Shown in pieces: positions 1 to 6,555 of a stretch of 12,938 nt of DNA; position 1 is the first letter of the stretch, and the number at the start of each line of letters is the position of its first letter. The translations under genes were made by a program, and so were the position numbers. Origin of the DNA: UBA5336 sp039034035 (GTDB lineage Bacteria; Pseudomonadota; Alphaproteobacteria; Caulobacterales; Hyphomonadaceae); assembly GCA_039034035.1 (NCBI GenBank), contig JBCCBN010000076.1, forward strand, positions 1 to 12,938, given 5' to 3'. The notes below the pieces were generated by a model. It saw only the letters and a program-made list of their open reading frames with translations. It ran no database searches and had not been told where the DNA came from.

Positions 1-391
1 CCGATCCGGCCAAACCCATTGATTGAAACCCGAACCGCCATGATTTGATCCTCTCACGCGCTGACAGCAAATTTTGCACTGCGGTGTAGCCCCGCTCACA
101 CGCCACGTCCAGCATGTGCCAAGGCCGCACCCTCCCGCGCGCCGGTGCAAGGCGCGGGCCGCGTAGGCTATGGGGGCCGCGTGAGCCGACGGGGGAGGGA
201 AAGGGTTTCATCCGCACCCTGGTAGGCTGCGAGCGGGTTCCCGTTCAAGCGGCCAAGCCAAAGCCTGCTTTGGGTCAGGGCCCGGCATGGCGTTCGCCCG
301 CGGGAGTAGCAGCGATTTGCGCTTTGCAGCCGGTAGCCAACGGGGGACTGAGTGTCTGCTTTCGTTTGGAATGCAGGTGGGAGTTGGCCTC
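1..391. other. Intergenic region without a supportable gene
   Basis: No reading frame here has both a ribosome binding site and a protein that looks real. The frames that stay open (about 114-395 and 287-520, plus strand) give arginine-, proline- and glycine-rich translations without recognisable motifs. The part from about 76 to 216 is very GC-rich and can pair with itself (separate entry). The heptamer CTGCTTT recurs near 265 and 356 in otherwise diverged surroundings. The region may be the remains of an older insertion or the downstream flank of a gene outside the window. Confidence 0.5.
76..216 (+). other. Candidate structured RNA or fold-back region
   Basis: Seen in the sequence: TGCGG (80-84) can pair with CCGCA (212-216); CCCC-GCTCAC (90-99) can pair with GTGAGC (181-186) and, across a four-base bulge, GGGG (191-194); and CCCGCGC (134-140) forms a perfect 7-bp hairpin with GCGCGGG (152-158). 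Together these give a nested, rod-like fold of about 140 nt. The strand is arbitrary, since helices read the same on both. I could not match it to a named family. A 6S-like RNA was considered because its gene often lies near zapA in Alphaproteobacteria, but I cannot verify the consensus. GC-rich DNA folds easily by chance, so confidence is low. Confidence 0.18.
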
Positions 392-835
392 CTAAGCGGA
401 GCGTTGGTCCAAGATCTTAGAAAGCAAGTCGGAGAACTGCTTCGCTTCGGACTTGCTCAAGGGGCCCAGGATCGTCTTGCCCGTTTCGACAAGCGCGCCA
501 TTGAATGCTGCAACCTGTAGTCGTCCTCTCTCTGTGAGACGTATATCCGAACGTCTCGCGTCGGTGCCATCTGCTGACTTCTGGACGAGCCCTTTCTGGA
601 CAAGAAGACCTACAACCCTTGAGACTTGGGATTTGTCGCGCCCGAGGGCTGATCCAATTGTTTGGGCCGTCGTGGGCCCGACCCCAGAAACCACCATCAA
701 GATCATACCTCCAATCGGGCCTATCTTTTCCTTATCGATGCGTTTCGCGCGCGGGTGAAAGTCCGAATGAAACCGGCGCATGAGTCGGTCAATCTGGAGA
801 GCAAGAGACGCATCGTGTTGCAATTCGACACCCAA
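392..835 (-). CDS. MarR-family transcriptional regulator
   Basis: A 147-residue winged helix-turn-helix protein of the MarR family, which bind DNA as dimers and usually repress a neighbouring gene until a small ligand or oxidant releases them. Helix 1 is about residues 9-30; the helix-turn-helix is about 55-80, with the recognition helix starting DKSQVSRVV; the wing is about 86-103 and carries the family's D-x-R and LTERGR signature. Length is normal for the family. The start is uncertain. TTG at 835 keeps helix 1 whole and an in-frame TGA lies just upstream (845-847), but no Shine-Dalgarno is visible. TTG at 823 is possible, and ATG at 781 would cut helix 1. The gene diverges from a small membrane protein gene at 924, with a palindromic operator between them, which suggests autoregulation plus control of that neighbour. 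The ligand cannot be told from sequence. Confidence 0.88.
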   Translation of the reverse strand: MGVELQHDASLALQIDRLMRRFHSDFHPRAKRIDKEKIGPIGGMILMVVSGVGPTTAQTIGSALGRDKSQVSRVVGLLVQKGLVQKSADGTDARRSDIRLTERGRLQVAAFNGALVETGKTILGPLSKSEAKQFSDLLSKILDQRSA

Positions 836-836
836 T

Positions 837-855
837 TGGTTGACTCAATCAACCA
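837..855. promoter_or_regulatory. MarR-type operator (GTTGA-N5-TCAAC palindrome)
   Basis: TGGTTGA-CTCAA-TCAACCA is a perfect inverted repeat with 7-bp arms and a 5-bp centre. The core GTTGA-N5-TCAAC matches the pattern described for the MarR-family repressor MexR. It lies immediately upstream of the MarR gene's TTG codon and 68 bp before the divergent membrane protein start. A plus-strand TTGACT (840-845) inside it resembles a -35 element; TTCACT at 863-868 would be a weak -10 at 17-bp spacing. The centre also contains GACTC (842-846), a GANTC site. Confidence 0.65.
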
Positions 856-923
856 CGTTGCATTCACTGGGCGTGCTGCTGGTGGCTTTCTTTGTTGCTG
901 AAATTCTGTCGAGGACCGGACCA

Positions 924-1364
924 ATGTCAAACACACACCTCAACTTGCTGAGAGTTGCATCGATCTTGTGGATCGTATGGGGACTGGTCCACATGCTGGC
1001 TGGAGTCATTATCATTCCGGCGGACGCCGCTGGCGGATTTCAGGCCATCGCCGACGCCATTCCCGCCGAAGCGTTGCAAGCTGAGTATCATGAAGCCGTT
1101 GGTGGCATTCTGAACCAGCACGGCTGGAACCTGCTTTGGGGCGGATTGGTTACGGTCATTGGGGCGGTCTTCATCTGGCGCGGCAATACGACTGCGATTT
1201 GGGTAACGGCTATGGTCGCGGGGCTCCTTGATGTCGGCTACTTTGTCTTTGTGGACCTCCCCGGATACGTGAACTTCATACCCGGCACACTCATGACGAT
1301 CGTTTCTGCGTCCGCGATCCTGATCAGTTTCTGGGTTTGGTACGCAAGCACGCGGCAATCATAG
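924..1364 (+). CDS. Small four-helix integral membrane protein
   Basis: A 146-residue hydrophobic protein. Likely membrane segments are about residues 8-31, 67-85, 90-110 and 119-140. A polar loop between the first two (about 32-66) contains PADAAGGFQ, an acidic and histidine-containing helix, and NQHGWN. The ATG at 924 is chosen because GAGG (911-914) sits 9 nt upstream and the frame upstream of it gives an unlikely sequence overlapping the MarR gene. I do not recognise the family by name. Small membrane proteins next to a MarR regulator are often linked to export or tolerance of a small molecule, but nothing here shows that. The divergent layout and shared operator suggest control by the MarR protein. 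GC content is lower than in the rest of the window (32 of 60 bases in 961-1020, against 40 of 60 in 3661-3720), so the pair may have been acquired. Confidence 0.8.
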   Translation: MSNTHLNLLRVASILWIVWGLVHMLAGVIIIPADAAGGFQAIADAIPAEALQAEYHEAVGGILNQHGWNLLWGGLVTVIGAVFIWRGNTTAIWVTAMVAGLLDVGYFVFVDLPGYVNFIPGTLMTIVSASAILISFWVWYASTRQS

Positions 1365-1472
1365 TATCTCGTTCAATCCCTGCTTTTGTTTGGTTTTTTG
1401 GGCTTTCACTGACCAATTGTCGCCGGAGGAAAATGCCGTGGCAATGACCACTTCCGGCAAGAAGCTGCCGCT

Positions 1473-1519
1473 CCGCGTCCGACGTGTTTGGTCCGCGTTG
1501 CCGTAGAGCGCGGACGCGG
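1473..1519. other. Inverted repeat downstream of tkt
   Basis: CCGCGTCCG (1473-1481) is perfectly complementary to CGGACGCGG (1511-1519). A second, competing pair is nested: GTCCGCG (1491-1497) with CGCGGAC (1509-1515). The repeat begins 11 nt beyond the transketolase stop on the minus strand, where a terminator is expected. There is no T-run on either side, so it is not a classic intrinsic terminator. It could stabilise the 3' end or mark a Rho-dependent end. Confidence 0.35.
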
Positions 1520-1529
1520 CGGACCCAGC

Positions 1530-3500
1530 CTAAACCCGCGCTTTCACCGCCTCAACCACCGCCTCGGCCGTGATCCCGAAATGCTCGAACAGCGCCTTGT
1601 AAGGCGCGCTCGCGCCAAAGCTTTCCATGCCCACAAAGCCGCCATCGGCGCCGATCCAACGGTCCCAGCCAAATCGAACCCCAGCCTCCACCGCCACTTT
1701 CGGCAGATCACCCCCCAGCACATCGGTGCGATACGCCGCATCCTGGGCCTCGAACAGGTCCATGCACGGCATCGACACAACCCGCACCCCGATCCCCGCA
1801 TCCGCCAGCGCCGCCTGCGCTGCCATCGCCACGCCCACCTCTGACCCGGTCGCCACCAGCACGGCCTTCTCCGCCCCCGTCGTCGGCGACAGCACATACG
1901 CCCCCCGCGCACACCGGTTCTCCGGCTCCGCGTCGGTCCGCACCGTCGGCACGCCCTGCCGCGTCAGCGCCATGGTCGACGGGCCACCTGTTCGCCCCAG
2001 CGCCAGCTCCCAGCATTCCGCCGTTTCCACCCCGTCACACGGCCGGAACACATACATGTTCGGCATCGCCCGCAGGCTCGCCACATGCTCCACCGGCTGG
2101 TGCGTCGGCCCATCCTCGCCCAGGCCGATCGAATCGTGGGTCATCACATGGATCACCCGCAGCCCCATCAGCGCACCAATCCGAATCGCCGCGCGGGAAT
2201 AGTCCGCAAACACCAGGAACGTCCCTGAGTACGGGATCATCCCGCCATGCAGCGCCATCCCGTTCATCGCCGCCGCCATGCCATGCTCGCGCACACCATA
2301 ATGGATGTACCGCCCCGCCCAATTCGCCGGGGTCAACGGTTCGGTATGGCTCGTCCTGGTATTGTTCGATCCCGACAGGTCTGCCGACCCGCCGACCATC
2401 GTCTCCACGGCCTCGGTCAACCGCTCCAGCGCCGCGCCAGACCATTTCCGCGTCGCATCATCCTTGCCCGATGCGACCACCGCCTGCTTCTGCGCCAGCG
2501 TGATCTCGCCCAGCGTCTCGGGCAGGGCGCCCGCCATCGCCGCCTCGAACGGTCCAGCCAGCGGACGCTCCGCCGCCCGCGCCTGCCAGTCCGCCCGCGC
2601 GCCCGCCGCATGCTGGCCCGCCGCCCGCCAGGCCTCCAGCACCGGCTCCGGCACCACAAAGGGCGCATGGGGCCAGCCGATACTCTCCCGAATACCTGCC
2701 ACTTCATCGGCGCCATAGGGCCCGCCATGGGCCTTGCCCGTCCCCTCAATCGTCGGCGCGCCATAGCCAATCCTTGTCCGGCACGCGATCATCACCGGCT
2801 TGTCCTGCGTCTTCGCCCACGCCAACGCGGCCTCCACCGCATCCACATCATGGCCATCAATCGCCGTCGTCGCCCAGCCCGACGCCTCGAACCGCGCACA
2901 CTGGTCGGTCCGGTCAGACAGCTCCGTGCCGCCATCGATCGTCACCGCATTATCATCAAACAGCACCACCAGCTTGTTCAGCTCCAGATGCCCCGCCAGC
3001 GTGATCGCCTCCTGGCTGATCCCCTCCATCAGACAGCCATCGCCCGCCAGCACCCAAGTGTGATGATCCACCAGATCGTCGCCAAACCGCGCATTCAGGT
3101 GCCGCTCGGCCATCGCCATGCCCACAGCCGTCGCGATCCCCTGACCCAGGGGACCGGTCGTGGTTTCCACCCCGGCCGTCATGAAATTCTCCGGATGCCC
3201 GGGCGTTGGCCGGCCCAATTGGCGGAAGTTCCGGATATCATCCAGCGAAACACTGCCATACCCGGTCAGATACAGCAGGCTGTAGAGCAGCATCGAGCCA
3301 TGGCCCGCCGACAGCACAAACCGGTCCCGGTCATGCCAATAGGGATCTTTCGGATCATGTTTCAAATGCCTCGAAAACAGTACCGTCGCCACATCCGCCA
3401 TGCCCAGCGGAAGGCCGACATGGCCCGATTTTGCCTCTTCCACGGCATCCATGGACAGGGCGCGGATGGCATTCGCCATTTCTGTATGTGTCGCGTTCAT
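1530..3500 (-). CDS. tkt: Transketolase
   Basis: Thiamine-diphosphate enzyme of the pentose phosphate pathway. It moves a two-carbon ketol unit between sugar phosphates and links the pathway to glycolysis, in the cytoplasm. The 656 residues match the usual length. Visible motifs in order are the N-terminal signature with H27 (GHVGLPLGM) and SAGHGSM (H67); GHPEN (H102); TGPLGQG (about 115-121); the cofactor motif from GDG (153-155) to FDDN (181-184); H258 in KAHGG; the catalytic glutamate E405 in GVREHGMAA; and EDGPTHQP (H467). The N-terminus aligns naturally with the family at MANAIRALSMDA, so the ATG at 3500 is right. The signature reads GHVG where GHPG is usual. The gene diverges from the DUF4164-zapA operon across 95 nt. 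A TATAAG (3514-3509) lies 8 nt before the ATG and overlaps an AAGG that could serve as ribosome binding site. Confidence 0.97.
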   Translation of the reverse strand: MNATHTEMANAIRALSMDAVEEAKSGHVGLPLGMADVATVLFSRHLKHDPKDPYWHDRDRFVLSAGHGSMLLYSLLYLTGYGSVSLDDIRNFRQLGRPTPGHPENFMTAGVETTTGPLGQGIATAVGMAMAERHLNARFGDDLVDHHTWVLAGDGCLMEGISQEAITLAGHLELNKLVVLFDDNAVTIDGGTELSDRTDQCARFEASGWATTAIDGHDVDAVEAALAWAKTQDKPVMIACRTRIGYGAPTIEGTGKAHGGPYGADEVAGIRESIGWPHAPFVVPEPVLEAWRAAGQHAAGARADWQARAAERPLAGPFEAAMAGALPETLGEITLAQKQAVVASGKDDATRKWSGAALERLTEAVETMVGGSADLSGSNNTRTSHTEPLTPANWAGRYIHYGVREHGMAAAMNGMALHGGMIPYSGTFLVFADYSRAAIRIGALMGLRVIHVMTHDSIGLGEDGPTHQPVEHVASLRAMPNMYVFRPCDGVETAECWELALGRTGGPSTMALTRQGVPTVRTDAEPENRCARGAYVLSPTTGAEKAVLVATGSEVGVAMAAQAALADAGIGVRVVSMPCMDLFEAQDAAYRTDVLGGDLPKVAVEAGVRFGWDRWIGADGGFVGMESFGASAPYKALFEHFGITAEAVVEAVKARV

Positions 3501-3518
3501 CGTGCTGCCTTATAGTCA

Positions 3519-3560
3519 GACTCGCGGCAATGGCGAGTACAGCCGCGCGCGTCAAGCGGC
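3519..3560. promoter_or_regulatory. Divergent tkt / zapA-operon promoter region
   Basis: This 95-nt gap (3501-3595) must hold promoters for both directions. It contains a perfect inverted repeat, ACTCGC (3520-3525) and GCGAGT (3533-3538) with a 7-nt centre, and a second, GCCGC (3542-3546) with GCGGC (3556-3560). GACTC at 3519-3523, a GANTC methylation motif, overlaps the first arm. On the minus strand TATAAG (3514-3509) is a good -10 for tkt, so close to the ATG that the transcript would have little or no leader. No -35 with good consensus is seen. Confidence 0.4.
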
Positions 3561-3595
3561 TTGGCGTGCAGAGCCCCAACGGGTAGAGGAGAACC

Positions 3596-3883
3596 ATGTC
3601 GTCGATGGACCAGGCCCTGCAGACACTGGAGACCGCGCTGTCCCGTCTCGACAGCGCGCTGGATGCCCTGTTCGAACAGTCCGGCGACCCCGCCATCCTG
3701 CGCCGCGAACTCCAGGTCATGTCAGACGATCGGGCCCGCCTCGCCGCCGATCTCGACGCCGCCCTGGCCCGCGAAGCGGAGCTGCAATCGCTCGCCGATG
3801 AAGCGTCCGCCGCCCTGGGTTCGGCCATCGCCGAAGTGAAAGCCGCCCTCGAACTGCAGGAGACCGCCAGTGGCCAGGGCTGA
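3596..3883 (+). CDS. DUF4164-like coiled-coil protein
   Basis: A 95-residue protein, almost entirely alpha-helical, with heptad-like spacing of leucine and alanine (about residues 5-30 and 38-90) and alternating acidic and basic residues, so a coiled coil is likely. Its composition and its place directly before zapA fit the DUF4164 family of Alphaproteobacteria, whose role is not established. The start is well supported: GAGGAGA (3586-3592) lies just before the ATG. The 3' end overlaps the zapA start by 14 nt, which implies translational coupling. A role alongside ZapA in division, perhaps as a partner coiled coil, is inference from context only. No signal peptide or membrane segment is seen. 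Confidence 0.82.
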   Translation: MSSMDQALQTLETALSRLDSALDALFEQSGDPAILRRELQVMSDDRARLAADLDAALAREAELQSLADEASAALGSAIAEVKAALELQETASGQG

Positions 3884-4205
3884 GATCCATATCCGCCGAA
3901 AGACCTATTCCATCGCCTGCGCCCCTGGCCAGGAAGACCGGCTCTCGGCCCTCGCCGGACGGCTCGACCAGCGGGTCGAAGCCATCGCCCAGGCCGTTGG
4001 CGATGTCGGCGAAGAGCGCCTGTTCCTCATCGCCGCCCTGTCCATGCTCGACGAGTTGGACGCCGCTCCGGGGCGCGGCGGCGCGCCAGATGGCCCCAGC
4101 GCCACGACCGCTTCGGAACAACAGGCCGCCGCCGCCCTCATCGATGCCGCCGCCCGGATCGAAGCCATCGCCCAACGCGCCGAAGCCCGCCGGCAAGGGG
4201 GCTGA
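3870..4205 (+). CDS. zapA: Cell division protein ZapA
   Basis: ZapA binds FtsZ in the cytoplasm and bundles its filaments, helping Z-ring assembly at mid-cell. The 111-residue protein has the family layout: an N-terminal beta-rich head (about 3-20, with IHIRRKTYSIAC), then PGQEDRL leading into a long helix, the conserved RLFLIAALSMLDEL segment (about 50-63), and a C-terminal coiled-coil tail (about 83-108). An alanine/glycine/proline-rich linker (65-82) separates the two helices. The start is GTG at 3870, supported by AGGAGA (3859-3864) inside the upstream gene and by the match of residue 2 onward to ZapA. It overlaps the DUF4164 gene by 14 nt and is followed after 14 nt by a third small gene, so the three are very likely one operon. 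Confidence 0.9.
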   Translation: MARAEIHIRRKTYSIACAPGQEDRLSALAGRLDQRVEAIAQAVGDVGEERLFLIAALSMLDELDAAPGRGGAPDGPSATTASEQQAAAALIDAAARIEAIAQRAEARRQGG

Positions 4206-4219
4206 GAAGGAGATACGCC

Positions 4220-4474
4220 ATGCGCCGCAGTGGTGATATGCAGCCGTTCCTGCTTGGTGTGCCCGGAGAGGAAGAGGGGCACCGCATAATGGTGGACCCG
4301 ACCTATTTTGCCGGTCTCGACGAGGTCGGCGACCTCCTGGCCGAAATCGCCGAAGTGTTCGCCCAGGGCTTCGTCCAGTCCGGCCGCGCCATGGATATGG
4401 CCGACGCCATGGAGCAGATCGAGGAAAGCCTCGTCCTCGCCCTCCACGAAACGACCTCCAGCCCGGAAGACTGA
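4220..4474 (+). CDS. Hypothetical 84-residue acidic protein, third gene of the zapA operon
   Basis: The product was not recognised with confidence. It is 84 residues, acidic, with no signal peptide or membrane segment and no cysteine. The N-terminal third (MQPFLLGVPGEEEGHRIMVDP) looks extended. The rest (about residues 33-78) forms one or two amphipathic helices rich in acidic residues, including GDLLAEIAEVFAQGF and MADAMEQIEESLVLAL. The C-terminal part has a faint resemblance to small alphaproteobacterial DUF5076-type proteins, which I cannot confirm. The start is well supported: AAGGAGA (4207-4213) precedes the ATG by 6 nt. It lies 14 nt after zapA in the same direction and ends 12 nt before the convergent S9 peptidase gene. 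Context suggests co-expression with ZapA and the DUF4164 protein; function is unknown. Confidence 0.72.
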   Translation: MRRSGDMQPFLLGVPGEEEGHRIMVDPTYFAGLDEVGDLLAEIAEVFAQGFVQSGRAMDMADAMEQIEESLVLALHETTSSPED

Positions 4475-4486
4475 CCCGAATACCCG

Positions 4487-6532
4487 CTACTCCTCGCCCA
4501 GCACGGCTTCGAGAAACTCCGCCTGCGCCCGGTAGTAGAACAACCGGTTGCTCAGCTTGCGCCAGCCATGGCCCTCATCGGGGATGCGGATATAGGGCGC
4601 CTCAACCCCGTTCGCCCGCAGCGTCTTCACCATCAATTCGGTCTCATAGATATCGATCCGCGGGTCCATTACGCCATGAGAGTAAAGCACCGGCACATCG
4701 ATCTCACCGGCCAGGCGGATCGGCGAATTCTCGGTATAGTATTCCAGCCAGCGCGGCTCGGTAATGTCGCCAAATTCGATCCGGTCCGATGCTTTCAGCG
4801 CCGGCGAAGCAATCTGCAGCGCCGTCACCCAATCGGCCACGCCATACCGGCTCACCCCCGCCTCGAACGCGCCCGGATAAAGCGCCAGCACCGCGTTCAC
4901 CATATACCCGCCATAGGAGCCGCCAGACACAGCCGCCCGGTCCACATCCACCCGGCCATCCTCGCGCAGGCCGTCGAGCATATCGATCAGGTCGCGCACG
5001 CTATCGCGCCGGTTTTCCCGGTCGTCCAGCGTCACATAGGTCCGGCCAAACCCGGTCGAGCCGCGCACATTCGGTTCGAACACCGCAAAACCGCGATCAA
5101 CATGGTACTGCACCACCGCGTCCCAGCTCGCCACCGATTGGCCTGTCGGTCCGCCATGCACTTCAAAGATCACCGGCGGCAAGCCGTCGCCCACCCGCGA
5201 CGCGTCATCGGGCAGATAGAGCAGGCCCTGCAATTCGACCCCGTCCCGCGCCATGATGCGCACGCTTTCCGGCCGCACGAGCCGCGCCGGATCCAGCCCG
5301 GCATAATTGCTCTCCACCGCCTGGTTCAGTTGCTCCCGGCGGATATCCCACAGATACACATCCCCCGGCGTCCCCCAGCCATTCACCCCGATTGCCAGCC
5401 TGTCAGATCCCGTCCCGCAGGTCAGCCGGTAGAGCCCTTCCGGCAAGTCCGGCGTTCCCAGGATTCGGCCATTGCGCCGGTCGCGAATATGCAGCTTGTG
5501 GAACCCGTCCACATTCTCGGTGAAGACGAGATAGCGCCCGTCCCGCCCGCAAAGCGTGATGTTCCCCGCGTCGCGCGCGGTCTCGATCACAGGGGTCAGC
5601 GTGCCGTCGCTGACGTCATATTCCATCACCGCCGCAAACTCCCGGTCCAGATTGCTGGCCAGGAACACGCTGCCGCCCCGAGGGTCCCAGGCAAATCCGC
5701 CATCGGAATGGTTCGCCCGCGGCTCCGGAGCCGAAATCTCGGTCAGCGCGCCGCTGGCTGCATCGAGCACGTAGAGATTGTCGGAATCCTCGCCCACGGT
5801 CTCGGTGACGATGATCTTCGACCCATCAGGTGAGAACGCCCGCGCGAAGAAGCCGAAGCGGCCCTCATAGACCCGGCTGACGGCGCCGCTCTCAAGGTCG
5901 GCGGTGTAGATGTCATAGTCCAGCCCGTTCCGCTCGGTCGAGGCGAACGTCACCGTCTGCCCATCCGCCGAAATGTCGCCAAAGCTCCGAAACCCGCCCT
6001 CCACCGCCGGCAGGAGCAGCGTCTCCGAGCTGCCATCGGCGCTGATGCGGTAATAGCTTTCCTGCTCATTGCCATCATTGTCGGTGCCATAGATCAGTGC
6101 ATCGCTGGAGGGCAGCCAGCGGAAGAAGGTGATCCCATTGCCAAATGTGATCTGCTTCGGCGTCCCGCCTTCGGCCGGCACGATCCAGAGCTGCCGTACG
6201 CCGGTCACCGACGAGCGGAACGCGATCTGCTCACCATCGGGCGACAGGGTGGCCGCCGCTGCCCCGCTGGCCAGTAGGTAGCGGGCAATATCGGCCGGGT
6301 CAGACCCAGCAAGGCCCACGCTCACCGGCCCAGCTTCCGGCGAAATCGCCTCCAACGCCATGTCCGGTCCGGTGATCGGCCCATCGCCGGAGAGGGCAGG
6401 GGAGAGCGCATTGGTGCTGGCCGCTTCGCCCGGCGCGGCAATCGGGCCGAACTCGCCCATGGGCGGCGGCGCGGTACAGGCAGCCAGTCCCAATCCGGCC
6501 AGAACGGCAAAGGCGGAAACAATGCGCGGCAT
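4487..6532 (-). CDS. S9-family serine peptidase, predicted lipoprotein
   Basis: A 681-residue enzyme of the prolyl oligopeptidase (S9) family, of the dipeptidyl-/acylaminoacyl-peptidase type, which cleaves short peptides near the N-terminus. The N-terminus is a lipoprotein signal with lipobox LAAC (C19), so the protein should be anchored in the cell envelope. Residues about 80-400 form a beta-propeller with TolB/WD-like repeats (for example ATLSPDGEQIAF, AFSPDGSKI). The alpha/beta-hydrolase domain follows (about 420-681) with a complete triad: S539 in GGSYGGYM, D623 in SHGVMDPRI, and H655 in DEGHGW. The start has AAGGAG (6546-6541) 8 nt upstream. The M14 peptidase gene ends 23 nt before it on the same strand, so both are likely on one transcript. 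The specificity, including proline preference, cannot be told. A stretch rich in alanine, proline and glycine (about 20-60) is probably a linker. Confidence 0.95.
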   Translation of the reverse strand: MPRIVSAFAVLAGLGLAACTAPPPMGEFGPIAAPGEAASTNALSPALSGDGPITGPDMALEAISPEAGPVSVGLAGSDPADIARYLLASGAAAATLSPDGEQIAFRSSVTGVRQLWIVPAEGGTPKQITFGNGITFFRWLPSSDALIYGTDNDGNEQESYYRISADGSSETLLLPAVEGGFRSFGDISADGQTVTFASTERNGLDYDIYTADLESGAVSRVYEGRFGFFARAFSPDGSKIIVTETVGEDSDNLYVLDAASGALTEISAPEPRANHSDGGFAWDPRGGSVFLASNLDREFAAVMEYDVSDGTLTPVIETARDAGNITLCGRDGRYLVFTENVDGFHKLHIRDRRNGRILGTPDLPEGLYRLTCGTGSDRLAIGVNGWGTPGDVYLWDIRREQLNQAVESNYAGLDPARLVRPESVRIMARDGVELQGLLYLPDDASRVGDGLPPVIFEVHGGPTGQSVASWDAVVQYHVDRGFAVFEPNVRGSTGFGRTYVTLDDRENRRDSVRDLIDMLDGLREDGRVDVDRAAVSGGSYGGYMVNAVLALYPGAFEAGVSRYGVADWVTALQIASPALKASDRIEFGDITEPRWLEYYTENSPIRLAGEIDVPVLYSHGVMDPRIDIYETELMVKTLRANGVEAPYIRIPDEGHGWRKLSNRLFYYRAQAEFLEAVLGEE

Positions 6533-6555
6533 CGGTCGTTCTCCTTCGGGGAGGG

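Noticed and set aside
114..520. Two overlapping plus-strand frames (114-395 and 287-520) left of the MarR gene
   Set aside because: No ribosome binding site, no family-like sequence, and the second overlaps the MarR gene.
780..923. N-terminal extension of the membrane protein to 780
   Set aside because: It overlaps the MarR gene and operator, the sequence is not protein-like, and ATG 924 has a better ribosome binding site.
1381..1402. T-rich stretch after the membrane protein gene as intrinsic terminator
   Set aside because: No stem precedes the T-run.
2247..3515. 422-residue open frame antisense to transketolase
   Set aside because: Arg/His/Pro-rich translation caused by GC-rich third positions of tkt; no motif, and tkt is certain.
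4568..5833. 421-residue open frame antisense to the S9 peptidase
   Set aside because: Arg/His/Pro-rich shadow of a gene with a complete catalytic triad.
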